The position numbers were made by a program, and so were the translations under genes. A DNA stretch of 15,564 nucleotides. Origin: an uncultured Eggerthella sp. (GTDB taxonomy: Bacteria > Actinomycetota > Coriobacteriia > Coriobacteriales > Eggerthellaceae). Positions within the stretch are counted from its first letter, which is position 1, and every line of letters starts with the position of its first letter. The stretch is taken from positions 1-15,564 of the forward strand of contig UQVJ01000036.1 of assembly GCA_900544455.1 (NCBI GenBank), in the 5' to 3' direction. Shown in pieces: positions 7,903 to 14,197 of this stretch. Below the pieces are notes generated by a model, which did not search any database, was not told the DNA's origin, and worked only from the letters and a program-made list of their open reading frames with translations.

Positions 7903-7930
7903 TAATTTTCGTTTTTAACGTGCGTATAGT
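7902..7930 (+). promoter_or_regulatory. Candidate promoter of the biotin carboxylase operon
   Basis: TATAGT at 7925-7930 matches the -10 consensus at five of six positions. TTAATT at 7902-7907, with a 17-base spacer, is a weak -35. Transcription would start near 7937, about 30 bases before the TTG start. It lies just after the efp hairpin, as expected for a new transcription unit. Confidence 0.5.
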
Positions 7931-7950
7931 GCGCGCAACGCGTTTCGAAG

Positions 7951-7958
7951 AGGAGGTG
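7951..7958 (+). promoter_or_regulatory. Ribosome binding site that sets a TTG start
   Basis: AGGAGGTG is a full match to the end of 16S rRNA and lies eight bases before TTG at 7967. No ATG or GTG lies at a suitable distance in this frame, and the protein then begins MGKLQIMDTTIRDGQQ, the normal start of this carboxyltransferase family. The strong site probably compensates for the weak start codon. Confidence 0.85.
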
Positions 7959-7966
7959 CGAAACAC

Positions 7967-9859
7967 TTGGGAAAGCTTCAGATCATGGACACCACCATTC
8001 GCGACGGCCAGCAGAGCCTCTGGGCAACTCGTATGCCAGTAGGCGATATGCTCCCGATCTTGCCTAAGATGGATCGCGTAGGTTATTGGGCTATCGAGGC
8101 TTGGGGCGGTGCGACGTTCGACACCTGCCTGCGCTTCCTCGACGAAAACCCTTGGGATCGCTTGCGCTCTATCAAGTCGAAAACCCCCAACACGCGTCTT
8201 TCCATGTTGTCCCGTGGACAGAACCTGGTGGGTTACAAGCATTATTCCAAAGATGTTGTTAACCGCTTCATCGCTGCTGCTCATCGCAATGGCATTGACG
8301 TGTTCCGCGTTTTCGACGCGTTGAACGATATCCGCAATGTGGTAGACAATGCTGAGGCCATCAAGGCATGTGGCGGCCACTTCGAAGGCGCTATTTCCTA
8401 TACGCTTTCTCCAGTTCATACGCTCGATAGCTTCCTTGAATATGGCCAGCAGCTTAAGGATCTTGGCGCTGACTCCATTGCCATCAAGGACATGGCGGGC
8501 ATGCTTACTCCGTATCGCACCGAGCGCATCGTTAAGGCATTCAATGCTGAAATCGGTTTGCCCATTCACGTTCACTGCCACTATGTTGGTGGTATGGCTC
8601 CTGCCAACTACCTGAAAGCTGCTGAAGCTGGTGCTGCTATTGTCGACACCGCTGCTGCGCCTTTGGCATTCGGCAACTCCCAGCCTGCAGTTGAAATGCT
8701 CGTTGCTGCTATGCAGGAAAGCCGCTACGACACCGGACTTGATCTGGGTCTTTTGTTTGAGATTTCCGAGTATTGGGAAGAGGTTCGCAAGCGCGGTCAC
8801 TATAAGCGTGGCGTTTCCTCCCTTACCCATATGAAGGTGTACTCGCACCAGGTTCCTGGTGGCATGATGTCGAACCTTATGTCGCAGCTGGAAATCCAGA
8901 ATGCGATCGATCGCCTCGACGACGTTATGGAAGAAATTCCTCGTGTTCGCGCTGAGGTGGGTTATCCGCCGCTGGTAACGCCTCTTTCTCAGATTGTAGG
9001 CACGCAGGCTGTGTTCAACGTTCTGACAGGTAAGCGCTGGAGCGTTGTTTCTAAGGAAATGAAAGATTATATCTGCGGTTATTACGGAAAGGCTCCTGGT
9101 CCCATGAGCCCAGAGGTGGTAAATCGTGTTGTGGGCGAATCCGACATCATGCTTGATCCTGATGTTGCTCCAGGTTCGCTGGTAACTACCACGTTCGCCG
9201 AGCTAGAGGAAGAAATCGGCGATCTGGCCAAAACCGAAGAAGACGTTTTGATGTACGCGCTCTTCCCGAATGAGGCTCGTACGTATTTGAGCAAGCACCG
9301 TACATCTGAAAAGGTCGATTTCCTTCTTGAAGAGGAATCGAGCAACACCAAGGAGGACGATTACGTGGATATCAACCAGATTCGAGAGCTCGTTCGCGTT
9401 GCCGAAGAAAGCGGCGTTGGCGAAATCGTAGTTGAGGAAGAGGGCGCTCGTATCGCCGTCCGTATGCCCGGCGCCGTTGCGGCTGCCCCTGCTGCCCCTG
9501 TTGCCGCCGCAGCTCCCGCTGCAGCCGCCGCTCCCGTTGCAGCGCCTGCCGCCGCACCTGCTGCAGCTGCTTCTCATCCTGCAAATTGGTACTGCGTAAC
9601 CTCTCCGATGGTAGGCACGTTCTATGCTGCTCCCGCTCCTGGCGAGCCTGCCTTTGTCCAGGTTGGCGATGAAGTTGCTGCCAACCAGACACTGTGCATC
9701 GTTGAGGCAATGAAGCTCATGAACGAAATCGGCGCCGAGGAAATGGGTACGGTACGCGAGGTATGCGTTGAGGATGCAACTCCGGTAGAGTTTGGCACCC
9801 CGTTGTTCTATATCGAGCCCCACACGAGCCATGACGCCGTTGGTCCGGAGAGTGCATAA
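7967..9859 (+). CDS. OadA/PycB-type biotin carboxyltransferase fused to a full-length AccB (BCCP)
   Basis: 630 residues in three parts. Residues 1 to about 455 are a DRE-TIM barrel carboxyltransferase of the oxaloacetate decarboxylase alpha / pyruvate carboxylase B type. D13 and Q16 are in TIRDGQQSLWATRM, R83 (keto-acid carboxylate) in SRGQNLVGYKHY, K174 (the carboxylated lysine) in IKDMAG, and metal ligands H203 and H205 in HVHCHYVGG. The catalytic Thr of the TSQP motif is replaced: FGNSQP, N237. Residues 467-502 (VDINQIRELVRVAEESGVGE...) match the AccB N-terminus, 503-535 are an Ala/Pro linker, and 542-623 are the biotinyl domain with EAMKLMNEI, biotin on K583, and the AccB-type PGEPAFVQVGD thumb. 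AccC, encoded at the stop codon, must carboxylate it. The substrate could be pyruvate, oxaloacetate or another oxo-acid. No membrane OadB is seen here. Confidence 0.9.
   Translation: MGKLQIMDTTIRDGQQSLWATRMPVGDMLPILPKMDRVGYWAIEAWGGATFDTCLRFLDENPWDRLRSIKSKTPNTRLSMLSRGQNLVGYKHYSKDVVNRFIAAAHRNGIDVFRVFDALNDIRNVVDNAEAIKACGGHFEGAISYTLSPVHTLDSFLEYGQQLKDLGADSIAIKDMAGMLTPYRTERIVKAFNAEIGLPIHVHCHYVGGMAPANYLKAAEAGAAIVDTAAAPLAFGNSQPAVEMLVAAMQESRYDTGLDLGLLFEISEYWEEVRKRGHYKRGVSSLTHMKVYSHQVPGGMMSNLMSQLEIQNAIDRLDDVMEEIPRVRAEVGYPPLVTPLSQIVGTQAVFNVLTGKRWSVVSKEMKDYICGYYGKAPGPMSPEVVNRVVGESDIMLDPDVAPGSLVTTTFAELEEEIGDLAKTEEDVLMYALFPNEARTYLSKHRTSEKVDFLLEEESSNTKEDDYVDINQIRELVRVAEESGVGEIVVEEEGARIAVRMPGAVAAAPAAPVAAAAPAAAAAPVAAPAAAPAAAASHPANWYCVTSPMVGTFYAAPAPGEPAFVQVGDEVAANQTLCIVEAMKLMNEIGAEEMGTVREVCVEDATPVEFGTPLFYIEPHTSHDAVGPESA
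9350..9367 (+). promoter_or_regulatory. Internal ribosome binding site and GTG at the AccB boundary
   Basis: AAGGAGG (9350-9356) is followed after eight bases by GTG (9365-9367), in frame with the fusion gene. The peptide from that GTG starts like AccB (MDINQIRELVRVAEESG). The AAG GAG codons encode Lys-Glu, so a chance match is possible: the same heptamer occurs inside aroC at 3782-3788 with no start codon behind it. Confidence 0.5.
9365..9859 (+). CDS. accB: Possible free AccB (biotin carboxyl carrier protein) from an internal start
   Basis: If translation also starts at the internal GTG, the product has 164 residues, very close to normal AccB length (about 150-170). It would contain the complete AccB order: N-terminal segment MDINQIRELVRVAEESGVGE, Ala/Pro linker (residues 37-69), and biotinyl domain with the acceptor lysine at residue 117 in EAMKLMNEI. 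A free BCCP would serve acetyl-CoA carboxylase (with AccC and AccA/AccD encoded elsewhere) to make malonyl-CoA, while the long form would keep the carrier tethered to the keto-acid carboxyltransferase. The position, just before accC and the Asp23-family gene and nusB, is the accB position in Bacillus. That the short product exists is inference; the alternative is a relic of a recent gene fusion. Confidence 0.42.
   Translation: MDINQIRELVRVAEESGVGEIVVEEEGARIAVRMPGAVAAAPAAPVAAAAPAAAAAPVAAPAAAPAAAASHPANWYCVTSPMVGTFYAAPAPGEPAFVQVGDEVAANQTLCIVEAMKLMNEIGAEEMGTVREVCVEDATPVEFGTPLFYIEPHTSHDAVGPESA
9473..9571 (+). repeat. Low-complexity Ala/Pro-rich linker coding repeat
   Basis: Irregular GCN and CCN codons encode 33 residues of Ala, Pro and Val only (residues 503-535 of the fusion). 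Such swinging linkers are normal in BCCPs, where they let the biotinyl domain move between active sites. The codons vary, so this is selected at protein level rather than a DNA microsatellite. Confidence 0.85.
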
Positions 9860-11209
9860 ATGTTTGACAAAGTCTTAATTGCCAACCGCGGCGAAGTTGC
9901 CCTGCGCATTATGCGCGCCTGCAAGGAGTTGGGCATCAAAACCGTGGCAGTATATTCAACGGAGGACGCCGATACGTATCCCGTTCGCTACGCGGATGAA
10001 AAGGTATGCATCGGTCCTGCTCCTGCAAATAAGAGCTATCTGGTAATGCCTTCCATCATCGCTGCAGCAGTGAACACTGGGTGTCAGGCTATTCACCCTG
10101 GTTACGGCTTCTTGGCTGAAAACTCCGATTTCGCCCGCGCTTGCGCCGACAACGACTTGGTGTTCATCGGCCCTTCGCCCGAGTGCATTGACGCCATGGG
10201 CAACAAGGCTGCCGCCCGCGACACCATGAAGGCATGTGGCGTTCCAACGGTGCCTGGTTCCGATGGCGTTGTTGAAACGGTCGAAGAGGCCCGCAAGTTC
10301 GCTGAAGAAGTTGGTTATCCGGTGCTTATCAAGGCGTCTGCCGGCGGTGGCGGCAAGGGCATGCGCGAAGTTCATGATCCTGCCGATCTGGAGTCTCAGT
10401 TCATGGCCGCGAAGAACGAAGCTCTTGCAGCGTTTGGCAACGGTGACGTATACCTTGAAAAGCTCGTTTTGCGCCCCCGTCACGTCGAGGTGCAGATCCT
10501 TGCTGATAAGCACGGTAATAGTATTTCCTTGTGCGAACGCGACTGCTCGTTGCAGCGTCGCCATCAGAAGCTGCTGGAGGAAGCTCCTTCACCGGCTCTT
10601 ACCGAGGAAATTCGCCGCGCTATGGGCGTTGCTGCTGTTAAGGCGGTACGTGCAACGGGTTACGAGAATGCCGGTACCATCGAATTTCTCCTCGATACCG
10701 ATGGCAAGTTCTACTTCATGGAAATGAACACTCGCGTTCAGGTAGAGCATCCTGTCTCAGAGCAGATTACGGGCACCGATATCATCAAGGAGCAGTTGCG
10801 CATTGCTTCCGGTGAGCCTATCTCCTGCATTGAGCGTGCTCCCTTTACGCCGTTTGGCCACGCTATGGAGTTCCGTATCAATGCTGAAGATCCCGAGCAT
10901 GATTTCCGTCCTTGCCCCGGCAACATCACGCGTTTCGAAGTTCCTGGTGGTCCTGGTGTTCGTGTGGAAACCTACATCAAGCAAGGCGACCGCATCTCTC
11001 CGTATTATGATTCCATGGTTGCCAAATTGATCGTATGGGGCATTGACCGCGATGAGTGCATCGCTCGAGGCAAGCGTGCTCTGAGCGAGTTCTGCATCGA
11101 GGGCATCAAAACCACGATCCCCTTCCATTTGGAGGTTCTTGAAAAGGAAGCCTTCATTGAGGGAAGGGTGTATACCGATTTCATCGAAACCGAAATGGGG
11201 GATGAATAA
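9860..11209 (+). CDS. accC: Biotin carboxylase (AccC)
   Basis: AccC uses ATP and bicarbonate to carboxylate biotin on the carrier protein. The 449 residues match the stand-alone E. coli enzyme in length, with almost the same residue numbering. K116 and K159 bind ATP, and the glycine loop is KASAGGGGKGMREV (158-171). RHVEVQILAD, E275, E288, N290 and R292 in MEMNTRVQVEHP, and E296 form the metal and bicarbonate site. HPGYGFLAENSDFA and QRRHQKLLEEAPSPA are further signatures. ATG at 9860 follows the TAA of the fusion gene with no gap, and GGAGAG at 9847-9852 lies in its coding end, so the two are translationally coupled and made in related amounts. It is the only biotin carboxylase in the window and may serve two carboxylases. 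Confidence 0.97.
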   Translation: MFDKVLIANRGEVALRIMRACKELGIKTVAVYSTEDADTYPVRYADEKVCIGPAPANKSYLVMPSIIAAAVNTGCQAIHPGYGFLAENSDFARACADNDLVFIGPSPECIDAMGNKAAARDTMKACGVPTVPGSDGVVETVEEARKFAEEVGYPVLIKASAGGGGKGMREVHDPADLESQFMAAKNEALAAFGNGDVYLEKLVLRPRHVEVQILADKHGNSISLCERDCSLQRRHQKLLEEAPSPALTEEIRRAMGVAAVKAVRATGYENAGTIEFLLDTDGKFYFMEMNTRVQVEHPVSEQITGTDIIKEQLRIASGEPISCIERAPFTPFGHAMEFRINAEDPEHDFRPCPGNITRFEVPGGPGVRVETYIKQGDRISPYYDSMVAKLIVWGIDRDECIARGKRALSEFCIEGIKTTIPFHLEVLEKEAFIEGRVYTDFIETEMGDE

Positions 11210-11210
11210 T

Positions 11211-11555
11211 ATGTCAGATATCAATACCGAAAGCATGGCTATCGCGCCGGGCGTTGTGGAAACGATTGTTACCCTCGCCGTTCGCGATGTTGCCGGCGTG
11301 GCATCGGTTGGTGCCGCACCTTCCGGGATCCGTTCCCTTCTTTCGTTCAAGCAGTCGGCTCAGGGCGTATCCGTCAATGTTTCCCATGACAATACGGTTG
11401 ACGTTGCGGTTTCTCTCCGCGTCCAGTCGGGCCGTTCCCTGAACGAAATTGCCGATAGCGTTCGCAAGTCTGTGGCTGATGCTGTTCTTTCGCAGGTTGG
11501 CCTTACGGTGTCACGCGTGGATATCCGCGTTGACGGCATCGTATTTCAGGATTAG
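11211..11555 (+). CDS. Asp23/Gls24 family envelope stress protein (YqhY-like)
   Basis: A 114-residue protein of the Asp23/DUF322 family. It starts with the family pattern of an early Ile-Ala-Pro-Gly-Val-Val-Glu stretch (residues 10-17), then DVAGVASVG. It continues with VSVNVSHDNTVDVAVSLRV and ends in SRVDIRVDGIVFQD, matching the usual V-x-V-x-V-x-G-I end. It has no signal or membrane helix. In Bacillus subtilis the homologue YqhY also lies between accC and nusB, and genetic work linked it to acetyl-CoA carboxylase activity, so a role in tuning the biotin enzymes upstream is a fair guess. I chose ATG 11211, with GGGGGA at 11197-11202; an ATG at 11202 is also in frame. It starts one base after the accC stop. 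Confidence 0.9.
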   Translation: MSDINTESMAIAPGVVETIVTLAVRDVAGVASVGAAPSGIRSLLSFKQSAQGVSVNVSHDNTVDVAVSLRVQSGRSLNEIADSVRKSVADAVLSQVGLTVSRVDIRVDGIVFQD

Positions 11556-11557
11556 TG

Positions 11558-11992
11558 GTGCCTGTGTCTAAGGCTTATTCTCAACATGAAGAACGCACCC
11601 TTGCTCGTAAGCATGCGCTGCAGCTTATGTATCAGGGTGAAATCCTGGAAAAGACCCCGCGTGAGCTTATCGATAATGGCCAGCTTGTTCCCGAAACGCA
11701 GGGCTTGGGCGAGTATGCCCTGATGCTTCTTGACGGCGCCAAGGAAAACCTTGAAGCAATCGATGAGCTTATCGAATCGGCAAGCGATAACTGGACGCTC
11801 GACCGCATGCCTGTAGTTGACCGTTCGTTACTCCGTCTTACCACGTATGAAATGCGCTACGTTGATGATGTACCTGTTTCGGTATCCATCAACGAAGCCG
11901 TTAACTTGGCCAAAGAGTTTGGCGGCGACGATTCCCCAAGGTTCATCAACGGAATCTTGGGCCGTATCGCTACCCAGCTTGAAAGCGAGTAG
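11558..11992 (+). CDS. nusB: Transcription antitermination factor NusB
   Basis: NusB binds boxA RNA together with NusE (S10) and prevents early termination in rRNA transcripts. The protein of about 144 residues is all-helical. The RNA-binding start is ERTLARKHALQLMYQGEI, followed by NWTLDRMPVVDRSLLRLTTYEM, DDVPVSVSINEAVNLAKEFG and PRFINGILGRIA, which are clear NusB signatures. The start is uncertain: GTG codons lie at 11555, 11558 and 11564 in the same frame. AGGA at 11548-11551 gives the best spacing for 11558; 11555 would overlap the Asp23-family stop by one base. Linkage to efp and accC is conserved in Bacillota, and to efp in Actinomycetota. Confidence 0.95.
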   Translation: MPVSKAYSQHEERTLARKHALQLMYQGEILEKTPRELIDNGQLVPETQGLGEYALMLLDGAKENLEAIDELIESASDNWTLDRMPVVDRSLLRLTTYEMRYVDDVPVSVSINEAVNLAKEFGGDDSPRFINGILGRIATQLESE

Positions 11993-11997
11993 TCATA

Positions 11998-12234
11998 ATG
12001 GAATCACAGGCTCCTCAGACGTTCGAGGACATCAAAGCACGCCTTGACGAAATTGTGGCGGCTGTCAGCGATGAGGAGCTTCCTCTTGATGAGGCATTGA
12101 GCCTGTACGAGGAAGCGGTGGGCATTGGTCTTACTGCTTCTCGCATCATGGAAGAGGGAATTGCTACTAAGGAAGCCGAATCCGTCGAGGCTCAAGCCTC
12201 GTCGGATTCGGATACTTCGTCTTCGGACGAATAG
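11998..12234 (+). CDS. xseB: Exodeoxyribonuclease VII small subunit
   Basis: XseB is the small helical subunit that coats the long coiled coil of XseA in exonuclease VII, which degrades single-stranded DNA. The 78 residues carry the family pattern TFEDIKARLDEIV, then EELPLDEALSLYEEAVG and a final helix, ending in an unusually acidic, Ser-rich tail (EAQASSDSDTSSSDE). The ATG at 11998 is five bases after the nusB stop, with only a weak ribosome binding site, so coupling to nusB is likely. The partner gene xseA normally lies directly upstream of xseB but is absent here and must be elsewhere if present. The stop overlaps the ribosome binding site of dxs. Confidence 0.88.
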   Translation: MESQAPQTFEDIKARLDEIVAAVSDEELPLDEALSLYEEAVGIGLTASRIMEEGIATKEAESVEAQASSDSDTSSSDE

Positions 12235-12247
12235 GAGGAGGTGCCGT

Positions 12248-14125
12248 ATGGCCCGCATACTTGACTCCATCGATTCCCCAGACAAGCTGAAGCTCCTCAC
12301 TGATGAGGAGCTTTCCATATTGGCGCAGGAAATTCGTGAGGAGATCATCAACGTCACTTCCAAGACGGGTGGTCATGTTGCTTCGAGCCTTGGTGCGGTT
12401 GAAATCATTCTGGCGGTTCATTCGCTTATTGATTCGCCGCATGATCGTTTTTTGTTCGACGTTGGGCATCAATCGTATGCTCATATGCTTATCACAGGGC
12501 GTTTGAACGAATTCCCCACACTTCGCCAATACAAAGGGTTATCGGGCTTTCCGAAGCCTCATAGTAACCCACACGATGTGCATCCTTCTGGCCACGCTTC
12601 CGACTCGCTTTCCGTAGCGTGCGGCTTGGCGCGTGCGCGCGATTTGCGCGGCGACAACCAAAAGATCGTGGCGCTTATCGGCGATGCTTCGCTGGCTGGC
12701 GGCATGGCCTTCGAGGCGCTCAACGATATCGGCCAGGCTCAGACGCCGCTCGTTATTATCTTGAATGACAACGAAATGAGCATCGCCCGTAATGTTGGCG
12801 CAATGGCGATGCATCTGGGCGCTTTGCGCGTTACGAGCAACTATCGCAAGAACCGCGATAATATGCAGGATTTCATGGAAAATTCCCTTGGTCCTGCAGG
12901 TAAAGCCATGGTGAAACTAGGCAAAACGGCAAAGGAGTCGTTGAAGCAGTTCGTCATGCCCGACACTATGCTCTTCGAGCAATTGGGCATCGTATGCACG
13001 CCGCCTGTTGATGGTCACGACATTCCTGCACTGAAGCGGACTATTGGCCATGCGCTAGAATCCGATGTTCCCGTTTTGGTGCACGTGGTTACCAAAAAGG
13101 GTGCGGGTTACGGTCCGGCTGAGGCCGATCCTTCCCGTTTCCACGGTACGGGTCCCTATGATATTGCTACAGGCGCTGCGCGAAAGGCTGCCCCTAAGGC
13201 CCTTACTTATACACAGGCATTTACCAAGGCATTTGAGAAAGAAGCACAGTTGGATAGCTCCATCTGCGCTATTTCTGCTGCGATGGTTGACGGAACAGGC
13301 CTGCGCTCCTTTGCGAATTCCCATCCCGATAGGTGCTTCGACGTTGGGATAGCTGAGGGTCATGCGGTAGGTATGGCAAGCGGCTTGGCGTTAGGCGGTC
13401 GTAAGCCAGTCGTGGCTCTGTACTCAACGTTCTTCCAGCGTGCAGTAGATCAGGCCATTATCAACGTGGCGCTCGAAAAGCTTGATGTTGTATTCGCCCT
13501 TGATCGTGCCGGTTTGGTGGGCGATGACGGCCCCACGCATCACGGCATGTTCGATATGGCGCTTCTGCGTTGTGTGCCGAATATGAAAATCTTGGCACCT
13601 TCAAATGAAGCCGAGCTTGCCCATGCATTGCATACCGCTTTGAAGCTCGATGGTCCTGTTGCTCTGCGTTATCCTCGTGGTGAAGCAGCGGGCGTGCCCA
13701 TGCCCGATGATGCCCTTATGATGAAACCGGGTAAGTCGCGTGTGGTCCGCGAAGGCAATCAGGCTGCAATTTTGGCATTTGGTCGTATGGTCAACTATGC
13801 CGTTGATGCCGCCGAGCTTCTTTCGGATCAGGGTTTCTCGGTGCGCGTTGTTGATATGCGTTGGGTGAAGCCCCTCGATCTTGAGGCAATTGCGGCAGCG
13901 GCGGAAACCGGTGCTGTCGTAACGGTTGAAGATGGCGTACGTATCGGCGGGGCTGGCGAAGGCGTAGCGGAAGCCCTGGCACTTATGGGATCCGCCCCCA
14001 AAGTAAAGGTTTTGGGCTTACCCGATAGTTTTGTTGCTCAGGGTAAAGTGGATCAACTTTTTGCCGATTTGGGCATTGATGCCAAGGGCATTGCTGATGC
14101 TGTTGCGAATTTGCTTGGCGAATAG
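12248..14125 (+). CDS. dxs: 1-deoxy-D-xylulose-5-phosphate synthase, divergent form
   Basis: DXS joins pyruvate and glyceraldehyde-3-phosphate to make DXP, the entry to the MEP isoprenoid pathway, using thiamine diphosphate (ThDP). From ATG 12248 the protein has 625 residues, the usual length; AGGAGGAGG at 12233-12241 fixes the start, and longer readings run back into xseB. Present are H43 in GGHVASSLG, H74 in DVGHQSY, ThDP site GDASLAGGMAFEALND to ILNDNEMSI (145-179), catalytic E370 in GIAEGHAV, Y392 and R398 in LYSTFFQR, R420 and H431 in DRAGLVGDDGPTH. Several motifs deviate from E. coli or Bacillus DXS: GDG is GDA, GTGHSSTSIS is HPSGHASDSLS, AEQHAV is AEGHAV, and the C-terminal GGFGSAV is GGAGEGVA. 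It is still most likely a true DXS of a divergent branch. Confidence 0.92.
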   Translation: MARILDSIDSPDKLKLLTDEELSILAQEIREEIINVTSKTGGHVASSLGAVEIILAVHSLIDSPHDRFLFDVGHQSYAHMLITGRLNEFPTLRQYKGLSGFPKPHSNPHDVHPSGHASDSLSVACGLARARDLRGDNQKIVALIGDASLAGGMAFEALNDIGQAQTPLVIILNDNEMSIARNVGAMAMHLGALRVTSNYRKNRDNMQDFMENSLGPAGKAMVKLGKTAKESLKQFVMPDTMLFEQLGIVCTPPVDGHDIPALKRTIGHALESDVPVLVHVVTKKGAGYGPAEADPSRFHGTGPYDIATGAARKAAPKALTYTQAFTKAFEKEAQLDSSICAISAAMVDGTGLRSFANSHPDRCFDVGIAEGHAVGMASGLALGGRKPVVALYSTFFQRAVDQAIINVALEKLDVVFALDRAGLVGDDGPTHHGMFDMALLRCVPNMKILAPSNEAELAHALHTALKLDGPVALRYPRGEAAGVPMPDDALMMKPGKSRVVREGNQAAILAFGRMVNYAVDAAELLSDQGFSVRVVDMRWVKPLDLEAIAAAAETGAVVTVEDGVRIGGAGEGVAEALALMGSAPKVKVLGLPDSFVAQGKVDQLFADLGIDAKGIADAVANLLGE

Positions 14126-14138
14126 GTTGCCATATACA
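14111..14138 (+). promoter_or_regulatory. Weak candidate promoter for ung
   Basis: TTGCTT (14111-14116) and TATACA (14133-14138), spacer 16, overlap the dxs stop; TATAAG at 14141-14146 is a second possible -10. Neither pair is strong. If real, the transcript would include the following hairpin in the leader of ung. Confidence 0.25.
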
Positions 14139-14158
14139 CATATAAGCCGCTCGTAATA

Positions 14159-14188
14159 CAAGGGCCGTTTGGCCCTTGCTTGTTCTTT
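14159..14188 (+). terminator. Rho-independent terminator after dxs
   Basis: A perfect 8 bp stem, CAAGGGCC (14159-14166) against GGCCCTTG (14171-14178), with loop GTTT, followed by CTTGTTCTTT. It lies 33 bases after dxs. The T-rich part runs straight into the ribosome binding site of ung, so it may also act as an attenuator for ung. Confidence 0.78.
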
Positions 14189-14197
14189 GGAGTGTAA

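Noticed and set aside
7862..8848. Open frame of 328 codons on the minus strand
   Set aside because: It is antisense to the well-supported carboxyltransferase coding region, has no recognisable motif, and has no promoter or ribosome binding site that I can see.
9473..9571. Ala/Pro codon repeats as a DNA microsatellite or CRISPR-like array
   Set aside because: The units are irregular with mixed synonymous codons and no constant spacer, and they encode a linker expected in BCCPs.
9203..9832. Minus-strand open frame with Gly/Ser/Cys-rich repeats
   Set aside because: The repeats are the reverse complement of the Ala/Pro linker codons of the fusion protein; the + strand reading is a proven AccB layout.
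12125..12247. In-frame upstream extension of dxs by 41 codons
   Set aside because: It overlaps xseB in another frame and encodes a basic, low-complexity peptide; ATG 12248 has a near-perfect ribosome binding site and matches DXS N-termini.
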